Assembly: GCA_016283075.1 (NCBI GenBank)
Contig: JAEEMF010000069.1
Span: forward strand, 1 to 61,616
Direction of reading: 5' to 3'
Origin: Bacilli bacterium
Lineage (GTDB): Bacteria > Bacillota_I > Bacilli_A > RF39 > UBA660
Length of the DNA stretch: 61,616 nt
The position numbers were made by a program, and so were the translations under genes. The first letter of the stretch is position 1; every line of letters begins with the position of its first letter. Shown one piece after another: positions 51,138 through 60,081 of the stretch. The notes beneath the pieces are model-generated. The model saw only the letters and a program-made list of their open reading frames with translations. It made no database searches and was not told where the DNA came from.

Positions 51138-53387
51138 ATGAAAGATATATTAATGATTATGGATGAGTGGGAAGGCTTTAAAGGCTCTAAGTGGAGAAAA
51201 GGTATAAATGTAGAGGATTTTATTAAAACTAATTACACTGAATATACAGGAGATGATAGTTTTTTAAGTGGACCAACTAAAAAAACTACAAAGATATGGG
51301 AAAAGTGTGAGTCCCTTCTTAAAAAAGAACTTGAAAAAGGAGTACTTGATGTAGAAACTGAGATAGTATCAGGTATCAATAATTTTAAACCAGGATATAT
51401 TTCTAGTGATGATGATGTAATAGTAGGACTTCAAACAGATGCGCCTCTTAAAAGAATAGTAAATCCTTTTGGTGGAATGCGTATGGTTAATTCATCGCTT
51501 GAAAGTTATGGATATAAACTTGGTAAAACAATAGAAGAAAACTTTAGTAAATATCGTAAAACTCATAATGAAGGAGTATTTGATGCTTATACTACTGATA
51601 TAAAGAAAGCAAGACATGTAGGACTTTTAACAGGTCTTCCAGATGCATACGGTAGAGGAAGAATAATAGGAGATTATAGAAGAATTGCTTTATATGGTAT
51701 TGACTATTTAATAGAAGATAAAGAAGAAGATTTACTTCTTTTAGAAAAGAAAGAAATAGATGAATATAACATAAGACTTCGTGAAGAAGTAAGTATGCAA
51801 ATAAAAGCTTTAAAAGAAATAAAAGAAATGGCTAAATCTTATGGATTTGATATTTCTTTCCCAGCTAGTAATGCTAAAGAAGCAGTACAGTGGACTTATT
51901 TTGGATACTTAGCAGCAATTAAAGAGAATAATGGAGCTGCCATGAGTCTTGGTAGAACTTCTACATTTTTAGATATCTATTTTGAAAGAGATATAAATAA
52001 TGGAGTTCTTACTGAAGAAGAATCTCAGGAAATAGTAGATAACTTTATTATTAAGTTAAGACTAGCTAGACACCTTAGAACTCCAGAATATAATGAACTT
52101 TTTGCTGGAGATCCAACATGGGTTACTGAGTCTATTGGTGGTATGCTTGATGATAATAAATCACTTGTTACTAAAACAAGTTTTAGATATTTACATACAC
52201 TTACTAATTTAGGTTCTGCGCCAGAACCTAATATGACAGTACTTTGGAGTACAGGACTTCCTTTAAACTTTAAAAAGTACTGCGCTAAAATGTCTATCTT
52301 AACTGATTCAATTCAGTATGAAAATGATGATATTATGAGACCTATACATGGCTCTGATTACGCAATTGCTTGCTGCGTTTCAGCAATGACACTTGGTAAA
52401 CAAATGCAGTTCTTTGGTGCAAGATGTAATCTTGCTAAAGCACTTCTATACTCTATAAATGGAGGAGTAGATGAAGTAAAAGGAGACCTAGTTGTAGAAG
52501 GTTTCGATAAGATGTATGATGAATACTTAGATTATGATAAAGTTATGAAAGCATATGATAAGATGCTTGATAAAGTAGCAAAAACTTACGTTGATGCTAT
52601 GAATATAATACATTTTATGCATGATAAATATGCCTATGAAGCAGGACAACTTGCACTTCATGATACTGATCCAGAAAAACTTATGGCCTTTGGTATAGCA
52701 GGTTTTTCAGTAGCAGTAGACTCTTTATCAGCAATTAAATATGCTAAAGTAAAACCTATTCGTGATAAAGATGGTATTGCTATAGATTTTGAAATTGAAG
52801 GAGATTATCCTAAATATGGTAATGATGATGATAGAGTAGATGAAATAGGTGTAAAACTTGCTAAAACATTCTATAAAAAATTAGCATCTCATAAATTATA
52901 TAAGAATGCTAAACATACACTATCTATTCTTACTATTACATCAAATGTAGTATATGGTAAGAAAACAGGATCTACTCCAGATGGAAGAAAAGCAGGAGAA
53001 CCATTTGCACCAGGTGCAAACCCAATGCATGGTAGAGATGAAAATGGAGCACTAGCTTCACTTAACTCAGTAGCAAAAATACCATATAAAGATTGCTGCG
53101 AAGATGGTATATCAAATACATTCTCTATTATTCCTTCAGCATTAGGACACTCTGATGAAGAAAGAATTAATAATCTAGCAGGAATACTTGATGGATACTT
53201 CTCTCAAGGAGCACATCATTTAAATGTAAATGTACTTAATAGAGAAATGCTTATAGATGCTATGAATCATCCTGAAAAATATCCAACACTTACAATAAGA
53301 GTATCTGGATATGCTGTAAGATTTAATAGATTAACTAAAGAACAACAAAAAGAAGTTATTTCAAGAACATTCCACGGTAAGATGTAA
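51138..53387 (+). CDS. pflB: Formate C-acetyltransferase (pyruvate formate-lyase)
   Basis: Glycyl-radical enzyme converting pyruvate and CoA to acetyl-CoA and formate under anoxia. 749 residues. Adjacent catalytic cysteines in AIACCVSAMTLGKQMQFFGA at about 412-413. The radical glycine is near 724 in RVSGYAVRFNRLTKEQ. GSTPDGRKAGEPFAPGANPM and the pattern around LTGLPDAYGRGRIIGDYRR are PFL-specific. The ATG at 51138 fits TAGGGATC upstream. The 1-base overlap with pflA (TAATG) couples it to its activator. Confidence 0.97.
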   Translation: MKDILMIMDEWEGFKGSKWRKGINVEDFIKTNYTEYTGDDSFLSGPTKKTTKIWEKCESLLKKELEKGVLDVETEIVSGINNFKPGYISSDDDVIVGLQTDAPLKRIVNPFGGMRMVNSSLESYGYKLGKTIEENFSKYRKTHNEGVFDAYTTDIKKARHVGLLTGLPDAYGRGRIIGDYRRIALYGIDYLIEDKEEDLLLLEKKEIDEYNIRLREEVSMQIKALKEIKEMAKSYGFDISFPASNAKEAVQWTYFGYLAAIKENNGAAMSLGRTSTFLDIYFERDINNGVLTEEESQEIVDNFIIKLRLARHLRTPEYNELFAGDPTWVTESIGGMLDDNKSLVTKTSFRYLHTLTNLGSAPEPNMTVLWSTGLPLNFKKYCAKMSILTDSIQYENDDIMRPIHGSDYAIACCVSAMTLGKQMQFFGARCNLAKALLYSINGGVDEVKGDLVVEGFDKMYDEYLDYDKVMKAYDKMLDKVAKTYVDAMNIIHFMHDKYAYEAGQLALHDTDPEKLMAFGIAGFSVAVDSLSAIKYAKVKPIRDKDGIAIDFEIEGDYPKYGNDDDRVDEIGVKLAKTFYKKLASHKLYKNAKHTLSILTITSNVVYGKKTGSTPDGRKAGEPFAPGANPMHGRDENGALASLNSVAKIPYKDCCEDGISNTFSIIPSALGHSDEERINNLAGILDGYFSQGAHHLNVNVLNREMLIDAMNHPEKYPTLTIRVSGYAVRFNRLTKEQQKEVISRTFHGKM

Positions 53388-54091
53388 TGATAGGATATAT
53401 AGATTCTGTTGAAACAATGGGTCTAGTCGATGGACCTGGTATAAGATTTGTTACATTCTTAAAAGGATGTAAATTAAGATGTTTATTCTGCCATAATCCA
53501 GAAACATGGACTAAAGATGGTGCACTTGAAATAACTAGTGAAGAACTACTTAAAAAAATACATAAGTATCATGCTTATTATACTGATGGAGGAGTTACCT
53601 TCTCGGGAGGAGAACCACTTCTTCAGCCAGACTTTCTTATAGATATATTAAAAAAATGTAAGATGATTAATTTACATACTGCTATTGATACAGCAGGAGT
53701 AGGTATAGGTAAATATGAAGAAATACTTAAGTATACTGATTTAGTAATACTTGATGTAAAAGCCTATACTGAAGATAAATATAAATATATAACAGGTGTA
53801 AATGCTGATATGTCTGAATTTAATAAGTTTTTAGACGTATGTCAAAAACTAGATAAGAAGTTATGGATAAGACAAGTAATAGTACCTGGTATAAATGATA
53901 CTGAAGAATATATATTAGGACTTAAAGAATATTTAAAAAATATTAAGAATATTGAAAGAGTAGAACTTCTTCCATATCATACAATGGGAGTACCTAAATA
54001 TCATAAACTTGGTATACCTTATAAATTAGAAGGTGTACCTGATATGGATATAAATAGATGTAAAGAATTAGAAAGAATTCTTAATAGATAA
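53387..54091 (+). CDS. pflA: Pyruvate formate-lyase activating enzyme
   Basis: Radical-SAM enzyme that installs the glycyl radical on PflB. 234 residues. The 4Fe-4S motif is FLKGCKLRCLFCHNPETW (C-x3-C-x2-C) at about 26-43. GGVTFSGGEPLLQPDFL, DTAGVGIG and LDVKAYTEDKY follow. RQVIVPGINDTEEYI is typical. Immediately downstream of pflB as usual. No own RBS is needed because of the TAATG junction. Confidence 0.96.
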   Translation: MIGYIDSVETMGLVDGPGIRFVTFLKGCKLRCLFCHNPETWTKDGALEITSEELLKKIHKYHAYYTDGGVTFSGGEPLLQPDFLIDILKKCKMINLHTAIDTAGVGIGKYEEILKYTDLVILDVKAYTEDKYKYITGVNADMSEFNKFLDVCQKLDKKLWIRQVIVPGINDTEEYILGLKEYLKNIKNIERVELLPYHTMGVPKYHKLGIPYKLEGVPDMDINRCKELERILNR

Positions 54092-54094
54092 TAC

Positions 54095-54123
54095 TTGACA
54101 AATATAACCTTTAAAAGTAGAAT
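54095..54123 (+). promoter_or_regulatory. Promoter of proS T-box leader
   Basis: TTGACA at 54095-54100, 17-base spacer, TAGAAT at 54118-54123. Confidence 0.75.
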
Positions 54124-54129
54124 TATAGA

Positions 54130-54323
54130 CATAAAGCAATGACTGGGACATAATTATTATGATACTTTTAAAGAGAGTAGATGGCTGGTGTAAATCTATA
54201 AAGTTAGTAATGATTCCTACCCATGAGTGGAATGTAAACATTCCCGGCGATGAGTCGTTATCAAATTAAGTTAAATAGAGGATGGCACCGCCTTATAGGC
54301 TCCTTTGCTGTTCTCTTTTTTTA
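54130..54323 (+). ncRNA. T-box riboswitch (proline) upstream of proS
   Basis: T-box core AGGATGGCACCGCC at 54279-54292; GGCTGGTG in stem I; GATTCCTACCC puts a CCT (Pro) specifier at 54216-54218 followed by the conserved A, in the same relative place as TCT in the serS leader. CCCGGCGATGAGTCG resembles the stem III/II region of the other leader (CCCGGTGATGAGCCG). Terminator with T run at about 54316-54323. Read-through is expected on uncharged tRNA-Pro. Confidence 0.9.
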
Positions 54324-54343
54324 TTTTTATAGGAGGTAATAAT

Positions 54344-55768
54344 ATGGAAAATAATAAAAGTATAACTAAAAGAGATGTTGACTTTGCAAAATGGTATACA
54401 GATGTAGTAAGAGCTGCTCATTTAGCAGATTATTCTAGTGTAAAAGGATGTATGGTTATTGAACCAAATGGATATGCTATTTGGGAAAAGATGCAAGAAA
54501 TACTTGATAAGAAGTTTAAAGAACTTGGACATGTTAATGTAGCAATGCCAGTTTTTATACCAGAAAACTTACTAAAAAAAGAAGGAGAGTTAGTACAAGG
54601 ATTTGCTCCAGAAGTAGCATGGATTACTAAAGGAGGATCTAAAGACCTTGAAGAAAGACTAGCATTTCGTCCAACAAGTGAAACTTTATTCTGTGACTAT
54701 TACAAAGATCATATTGCTTCATATAGAGATTTACCTAAATTATATAATCAGTGGTGTAATGTAGTAAGATGGGAAAAAGAAACTAGACCATTCTTAAGAT
54801 CAAGAGAGTTCTGGTGGCAAGAAGGTCATACTATTCATGAAACTGAAGAAGAAGCTATTAAAGAAACACATCAAATGATGGATGTATATAGATGGTTCCA
54901 TCATGAAATACTTGCTATACCTACAATTAATGGTGTTAAAACTGAAAAAGAAAAATTTGCCGGAGCAGAATTTACTTTAACAAACGAAGCACTTATGTAT
55001 AATGGTGTAGCACTTCAAGCAGGAACTAGTCATTATTTTGGACAAAAGTTTGCTAAGGCATATGATGTTAAATTCTTAAATAGAGAAAATAAACTTGAAT
55101 ATGTATATCAAACTTCTTGGGGAACTACTACTCGTATGATAGGTGGACTTATAATGGTACACTCAGATGATAAAGGATTAGTTTTACCACCAAGAATTGC
55201 TCCAAAACAAGTCGTAATTATTCCAATTAAAGATACTGAAGAAGTAACTACTTTATCAAATGAAATATGTACTAGATTAAATGAAAATGGTATTGTTACA
55301 TATATTGATAATACTGAGAAGAGTGCTGGATTTAAATTTGCAGAAGCAGAAGTAAATGGTATTCCAGTAAGAATAGAAATAGGACCTAGAGATTTAGAAC
55401 AAAATAAAATTACTTTTGTAAGAAGAGATACATCTGAAAAGTATACAGTAGATAAAGATATAGACGTTGTAAACTATGTATCTAATTTACTTGAAACTAT
55501 TCAAAATGATATGTATACAAGAGCAGTAGAAAGAAGAGATAAACTTACATTTACTGCTAAGACTTATGAAGAAATGAGAGATATTCTAAATACTCAACCA
55601 GGATTTATACATGCTGATTGGTGTGGAGACCAGGATTGTGAATTAAAAGTAAAAGAATTAAAAGGATGTAAATCTAGATGTATTAGCGAAGAACCACTTA
55701 TTACTGGTAAATGCGTAGTATGTGGTAAAGAAGCTAAACATCATGTTATTTGGGGATTACAATACTAA
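54344..55768 (+). CDS. proS: Prolyl-tRNA synthetase, archaeal/eukaryal-type (ProS type 3)
   Basis: Charges tRNA-Pro. At 474 residues it is the short type without the YbaK-like editing insert of the 570-residue bacterial form. DFAKWYTDVVRAAHLADYSS and VKGCMVIEPNGYAIWEKMQ open it; class II motif 2 is RWEKETRPFLRSREFWWQEG, and TSWGTTTRMIGGLIMVHSDD contains motif 3. The C-terminal extension carries cysteines (WCGDQDCELKVKEL, KGCKSRC, CVVCGKEAKH) for a zinc site and ends LQY. The ATG at 54344 follows AGGAGG at 54331-54336; a longer frame begins inside the T-box terminator. Confidence 0.96.
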   Translation: MENNKSITKRDVDFAKWYTDVVRAAHLADYSSVKGCMVIEPNGYAIWEKMQEILDKKFKELGHVNVAMPVFIPENLLKKEGELVQGFAPEVAWITKGGSKDLEERLAFRPTSETLFCDYYKDHIASYRDLPKLYNQWCNVVRWEKETRPFLRSREFWWQEGHTIHETEEEAIKETHQMMDVYRWFHHEILAIPTINGVKTEKEKFAGAEFTLTNEALMYNGVALQAGTSHYFGQKFAKAYDVKFLNRENKLEYVYQTSWGTTTRMIGGLIMVHSDDKGLVLPPRIAPKQVVIIPIKDTEEVTTLSNEICTRLNENGIVTYIDNTEKSAGFKFAEAEVNGIPVRIEIGPRDLEQNKITFVRRDTSEKYTVDKDIDVVNYVSNLLETIQNDMYTRAVERRDKLTFTAKTYEEMRDILNTQPGFIHADWCGDQDCELKVKELKGCKSRCISEEPLITGKCVVCGKEAKHHVIWGLQY

Positions 55769-55789
55769 GACTCGTAAGAGTCTTTTTCT
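55769..55789 (+). terminator. Intrinsic terminator of proS
   Basis: AGACTC-GTAA-GAGTCT followed by T run. Promoter TGTTATAAT at 55803-55811. Confidence 0.82.
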
Positions 55790-55834
55790 TTGCGTGTAAA
55801 TGTGTTATAATCTTGTTAGTTAGGAGTTTTTTAC

Positions 55835-56548
55835 ATGAAGAAAAAGTTTATTGCATTAGCATTCTTATTACTTGTTTTTGTAGCTAGTATTGTTTATTTA
55901 ATAAAAATTAATACTAAGTTTGAATCAAGTGTTACAGATGCTGAATCATTTAAAAAAGAATATGAAGTATTAAATGGGGAACTAGTTGGTAATACTGATA
56001 AAATATATAGAGAAGTTACTATTGATGAAAATAATACAGTAGTACTTTCTAATTATAGTGATATAGTAAGTAGAATAAATAATAAAGAGACATTTATCGT
56101 ATACTTTGGATTTGCTAAATGTCCATGGTGTAGAAGTGTTATAGAAGTATTCTTAAATGAAGCTAAAGAAAATAATATAAACGTATATTATGTAGATGTA
56201 TATTCAAATAGAGATACTTATGAATTAGTAGAGAAAGTTCCTACTAAGAAAAATGATGCTTCTAAAGAATATTATGAATTACTTAAGAAGTTAGATTCAC
56301 TTTTAAGTGACTATAATTTAACAGATGAAGATGGTAATAAAGTACCAGTAGGTGAAAAAAGAATATATGCACCTAATATGGTAGCAGTAGTAGATGGTAA
56401 ACCAATGTATCTTACTACTGGAGTAAGTCCTCTTCAAAATGATGCTTATATGGCACTTACTGATGAAATGATTAATTATTCCAAAGAAGAATTTAATAAA
56501 TTATTTAGTTATTTAGAAGAAACTAAATGTACATCAAAAGGATGCTAA
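55835..56548 (+). CDS. Membrane-anchored thioredoxin-like protein (237 aa)
   Basis: N-terminal membrane helix (KFIALAFLLLVFVASIVYLI), then an extracytoplasmic domain. The redox-type motif is FIVYFGFAKCPWCRSVIEVF with CPWC at about 96-99. The fold continues VYYVDVYSNRDTYELVEKVP and ends with the cis-Pro-like region IYAPNMVAVVDGKPMYLTTG. It resembles the bacteriocin-transport-accessory/thioredoxin group. Two further cysteines close the protein (TKCTSKGC). It may form or reduce disulfides in exported proteins, which would suit the cysteine-bearing glycine-rich proteins of this window; that link is inference. Confidence 0.8.
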   Translation: MKKKFIALAFLLLVFVASIVYLIKINTKFESSVTDAESFKKEYEVLNGELVGNTDKIYREVTIDENNTVVLSNYSDIVSRINNKETFIVYFGFAKCPWCRSVIEVFLNEAKENNINVYYVDVYSNRDTYELVEKVPTKKNDASKEYYELLKKLDSLLSDYNLTDEDGNKVPVGEKRIYAPNMVAVVDGKPMYLTTGVSPLQNDAYMALTDEMINYSKEEFNKLFSYLEETKCTSKGC

Positions 56549-56562
56549 TAAGCATCTTTTTT
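56540..56562 (+). terminator. Intrinsic terminator overlapping stop
   Basis: GATGCT-AATA-AGCATC, six T. A TATAAT at 56593-56598 drives the next gene. Confidence 0.8.
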
Positions 56563-56609
56563 ATTGCTTTTTAAAGTAATTTGTTTTATCATTATAATAG
56601 GTGAAGGAT

Positions 56610-57416
56610 ATGAAAAGAGAGGACAGTATTAAGTTACAAGATTTAAAAATGCATACTAATTTTTCTTATAACATTGCATCTGGAAGAATAACATCTCTTC
56701 GTGTCTTTCTAGATAAAAATGGTAATAAGTATAAGAAACAAGTATTAGAAACTTTAGACTATTTAAAATACTTTTTAAATGAAAAATATTCTAAAGTATT
56801 AAATCCATATGATAGTAAGTCTAAAACTATTTTAGAAGAATATTTAAATAGATTAGATGAAGATTTATTTAAGTTACTAGGATTACATGTTACTATAGCA
56901 TCACTTCTTAAAATATATACAAATACTAAATTTGGTAAAAAAGATAAAGAGTTTTGTGAATATATAAAAGATATGAAAGGTGATACTCCATATGACTTTT
57001 CTTCTTATTTAGAAGAAATGAAAAATAGTACTAAAAATCTTAGTACTGGATCATATGAATCCTTAGAAGCAGTACTTTCTAAATATATTAGAAGAATGAA
57101 TAGAGCACTTAATATAAAAGAAAGTCCTATTACTATAGAAGACGGTATAATAAAAAGTGATGATGAATCTTTCTATTTTAAAAATAAAATATTATTTGAT
57201 TCAGAATCACTATTTGGAAGTTTCTCTAGTATGTTAGAAAGTATTAAAAATTCTATTATAAATTTAGTTAATAATTTAAAAGAATTATATAAGTTTATAA
57301 AAGTAAATGATAATACTAAAGATGAATTAGGTACATCTTTTACAGGTATCTCTATAGTAGATGCTATTGAAAGATTAAGATCTAATAAAGTTACATATCA
57401 AAAAAGCAGGTTATAA
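56610..57416 (+). CDS. Soluble helical protein of unknown function (268 aa)
   Basis: Unrecognised. I take the ATG at 56610; a GTG at 56601 overlaps the AGGTG ribosome binding site. No signal or membrane segment. It is charged and helical throughout, with LETLDYLKYFLNEKYSKVLN, EEYLNRLDEDLFKLLGLHVT, a stretch YIRRMNRALNIKESPITIED, and SMLESIKNSIINLVNNLKEL near the end. It sits alone between promoter and terminator; the end is convergent with the minus-strand pilin-like gene. Confidence 0.73.
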   Translation: MKREDSIKLQDLKMHTNFSYNIASGRITSLRVFLDKNGNKYKKQVLETLDYLKYFLNEKYSKVLNPYDSKSKTILEEYLNRLDEDLFKLLGLHVTIASLLKIYTNTKFGKKDKEFCEYIKDMKGDTPYDFSSYLEEMKNSTKNLSTGSYESLEAVLSKYIRRMNRALNIKESPITIEDGIIKSDDESFYFKNKILFDSESLFGSFSSMLESIKNSIINLVNNLKELYKFIKVNDNTKDELGTSFTGISIVDAIERLRSNKVTYQKSRL

Positions 57417-57426
57417 ACCTGCTTTT
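57402..57426. terminator. Bidirectional terminator between convergent genes
   Basis: AAAAGCAGGTT pairs with AACCTGCTTTT; A-rich and T-rich flanks serve both strands. Confidence 0.8.
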
Positions 57427-57427
57427 C

Positions 57428-59260
57428 TTATTCTATAACATTATTACTATAAGTATTATTAGTTCCTGCTTGATTTAATAAAGCAAATCCAACTTTATTA
57501 TCAGTTATAACATATCCTTTAGCACTACTTCTTAGCGCGATAGTACCATTTACTAATCTATTGTTAGTTATTTGTGTGTTCTGTTCACCAAAACATAGAA
57601 TTAGATGTTTCCCTAATGTTTCATCTTTTCTAGTTAGTGTGTTATTAATTATTACTACATTTTTACTATTTCCATCAAGGTGAATAAATACATAATCATT
57701 GTTTTTATATCCACAATCTTCTAATGTATTATTTCTTGCTGTAACATTTGTGGTATCTTTTAAACGAAGGCCCATGAAACCAGTATGCTTAACAGTATTA
57801 CCATCTATATCAATATTTGATGATGATTCAATATTTATACCATTTTCAGAACCTGATGTTTTCTTATTTTCAGTATCAATAGTATTATTCTTTATTACTA
57901 AATTATTTGATGATTTAATAACCATTCCATAATGAGTATTAATTGCTTTATTATTAGATATTTCACCTTTAGTAACTTTTACTAGTGAAGCAAGACCGCC
58001 GCCTTTACCATCTAGTGTATTATTAGTTACTACTAAGTTTGTTACAGTAGCTGAATTATTAAGTACAAATAATCCGTATGATGTACCATTGGCTTTATTA
58101 CTATCAATAGTAATTGTATCAGTTGCACCTGTTCCACTAAAATAGATGTCATTTGTAACATAACTAAATGTACAGTTACTAATATTAATGTTATTAGAAC
58201 TTATATCGCGTATTCCAGGTCCCATACTATATTTAAAATATACATTACTTATACCAACTTTGCTTGAATTTCTAACGTCAATAAGTTTTGGTGCATTACT
58301 AGAATTATATCCATTTTCAGTAGTAATAACACTGGTGTCACCATTAATTGTTAAACCGGATATTAATACGTTTGATACTTTATATGCTAAAAATACATAA
58401 CTATTTATTGGGAAACCAGCTTTAACTCTTATAATTGATTCTTCTCCAGCGCCATAGATAAGAGTTTTCTCTGATACTGTTAAGACATCTCCAACTAAAT
58501 AATCTCCTTCTGGAATATATAGTATTTTACCTTTTTGTGTACTAAGCGCTTTATTTATTGCTGCTGTATCATCATTAGCTCTATCGCCTTTAGCACCAAA
58601 CTGTTTTACATTCATAGTATTGTTTATAACAAGTTTAGCTTTTAATGATCCGGTTAAACTAATTACTGTCTTATTATCTGCTGTTAGGGAAGAGTCATTT
58701 ACTATATCATAAATTGCTCCACCGCCATCACCTTTAGAATAGAAACCTTCTGTTTTAACAGTTTTTCCTGCTACTAAAGAGCTTGATTCTTTCATGGCAG
58801 CTACATTTTCAAAAGTAGAAGTAGCTTCTTTTTCCTCAGTAAAATTAACTACTGATTTATCTGGTAATATGTCACATACTTTATCTGTTACTAGTGTTAC
58901 TTTGGTTTCATTTTCTTTTTTATAAACACTATTAGTTCCATCTGTCATACATATTACTATTTTTTTATCTTTAGTAATTACTATAGTAGCGTTTTCTACT
59001 TTACCATCATACTCTAGATTCTTTTTAGCATTTGTAAGCTGTTTACCATTTATAATATCGAATCTAATAAGTTCTTTTGTTCTATTTTGAGTAGCATATA
59101 ATTCTGCTTGCTTAACAAGAACCATTGCATCTGTTTTCATGGTATTTACTTTGGCATTCTTAATAATATTATTTACTTGTGGTACGGCTATTAAGGCAAT
59201 CATACCAAGAATTAATATTACTGCCATAAGTTCTAGTAGTGTAAAACCTCTTTTATTCAT
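57428..59260 (-). CDS. Type IV pilin-like N-terminus fused to a pectate-lyase-type beta-helix (610 aa)
   Basis: The N-terminus KRGFTLLELMAVILILGMIA is a prepilin class III signal: cleavage expected after Gly, then Phe+1 and Glu+5, then a hydrophobic helix. Residues 30-150 look like a pseudopilin stalk with two cysteines. From about 215, MNVKQFGAKGDRANDDTAAI is the classic opening of the pectate-lyase-3 domain seen in phage tailspikes and glycan-active beta-helices, followed by YIPEGDYLVGDVLTV and many parallel beta-helix coils (NNINISNCTF, TVTNLVVTNNTLDG-like, ITNNRLVNGT). It predicts a fibre- or surface-displayed glycan-binding or -cleaving domain assembled by a type IV pilus/secretion machine, no other part of which lies in the window. 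Minus-strand -10 TGTTATAAT (59278-59286). Confidence 0.85.
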   Translation of the reverse strand: MNKRGFTLLELMAVILILGMIALIAVPQVNNIIKNAKVNTMKTDAMVLVKQAELYATQNRTKELIRFDIINGKQLTNAKKNLEYDGKVENATIVITKDKKIVICMTDGTNSVYKKENETKVTLVTDKVCDILPDKSVVNFTEEKEATSTFENVAAMKESSSLVAGKTVKTEGFYSKGDGGGAIYDIVNDSSLTADNKTVISLTGSLKAKLVINNTMNVKQFGAKGDRANDDTAAINKALSTQKGKILYIPEGDYLVGDVLTVSEKTLIYGAGEESIIRVKAGFPINSYVFLAYKVSNVLISGLTINGDTSVITTENGYNSSNAPKLIDVRNSSKVGISNVYFKYSMGPGIRDISSNNINISNCTFSYVTNDIYFSGTGATDTITIDSNKANGTSYGLFVLNNSATVTNLVVTNNTLDGKGGGLASLVKVTKGEISNNKAINTHYGMVIKSSNNLVIKNNTIDTENKKTSGSENGINIESSSNIDIDGNTVKHTGFMGLRLKDTTNVTARNNTLEDCGYKNNDYVFIHLDGNSKNVVIINNTLTRKDETLGKHLILCFGEQNTQITNNRLVNGTIALRSSAKGYVITDNKVGFALLNQAGTNNTYSNNVIE

Positions 59261-59345
59261 ATTATCACCTTATAATGATTATAACATATATAATTGTATT
59301 TTACTAAACATACTTTATCATGATATAATTAAGTAGGTGATTTGT

Positions 59346-60071
59346 ATGGAAAGAGTCCAAAAAGTAATAGCAAATAATGGATACTGCTCAAGAAGAAAAG
59401 CAGAAGAATTAATTAAACAAGGAAAAGTTAAAGTAAATAATGTTGTTGTAAGAGAACTTGGTACTCAAGTAGATACAAATGATATTATTGAAGTAGAAGG
59501 ATATGTACTTGAAAAGAAACAAGATAAAGTATATATCTTACTTAATAAACCAAGAGGTGTTGTAACATCAACTAGTGATGATAAACACCGTAAAGTAGTA
59601 ACTGATTTAATACATATTCCTACTAGAGTATACCCAGTAGGAAGACTAGATTATGATACTACAGGAGTACTTTTACTTACTAATGATGGTGTACTTACTA
59701 ATGCAATGTTACATCCATCTAATAACATTGAAAAAATATATATTGCTAAAATAAAAGGAGTACTTACTCCAGGACATAAAAAAAGTTTAGAAACTGGTGT
59801 AGTAATTGATGGTAAAAAGACTGCTCCAGCTAAGGTTAAAATAGTTAGAATAGATAAAAAGACTAATACTTCCGTAGTAGAAATAATGATTCACGAAGGA
59901 AGAAATCATCAAATAAAGAATATGTTTAGTACACTTGGTTATGAAGTAACTAAACTTAGAAGAGAAAGTGTAGCTTTCTTAACATGTGATGGTGTTAAAG
60001 TAGGAGAATATAGGTTCTTATCTATTAAAGAAGTTAAGATGTTATATAGTTTAATTAATATAAAAAAATAG
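59346..60071 (+). CDS. Pseudouridine synthase of the RsuA/RluB/RluF family
   Basis: Modifies a uridine in rRNA. 241 residues. N-terminal S4 RNA-binding domain (ERVQKVIANNGYCSRRKAEE, LIKQGKVKVNNVVV), then the catalytic domain with YVYLLNKPRG-like start (VYILLNKPRGVVTSTSD), YPVGRLDYDTTGVLLLTNDG with the catalytic Asp at about 102-103, and IMIHEGRNHQIKNMFSTLG. Length and S4 domain fit RluB, but the precise target base cannot be told. The ATG at 59346 is spaced from AGGTGATT; an in-frame GTG at 59337 lies in the RBS. Promoter TGATATAAT just upstream of 59330. Confidence 0.9.
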   Translation: MERVQKVIANNGYCSRRKAEELIKQGKVKVNNVVVRELGTQVDTNDIIEVEGYVLEKKQDKVYILLNKPRGVVTSTSDDKHRKVVTDLIHIPTRVYPVGRLDYDTTGVLLLTNDGVLTNAMLHPSNNIEKIYIAKIKGVLTPGHKKSLETGVVIDGKKTAPAKVKIVRIDKKTNTSVVEIMIHEGRNHQIKNMFSTLGYEVTKLRRESVAFLTCDGVKVGEYRFLSIKEVKMLYSLINIKK

Positions 60072-60081
60072 AGGTGGTTCT

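Noticed and set aside
57699..58400. Plus-strand open frames opposite the pilin/beta-helix gene
   Set aside because: No ribosome binding site; sequence composition follows from the minus-strand repeats of a strong gene.
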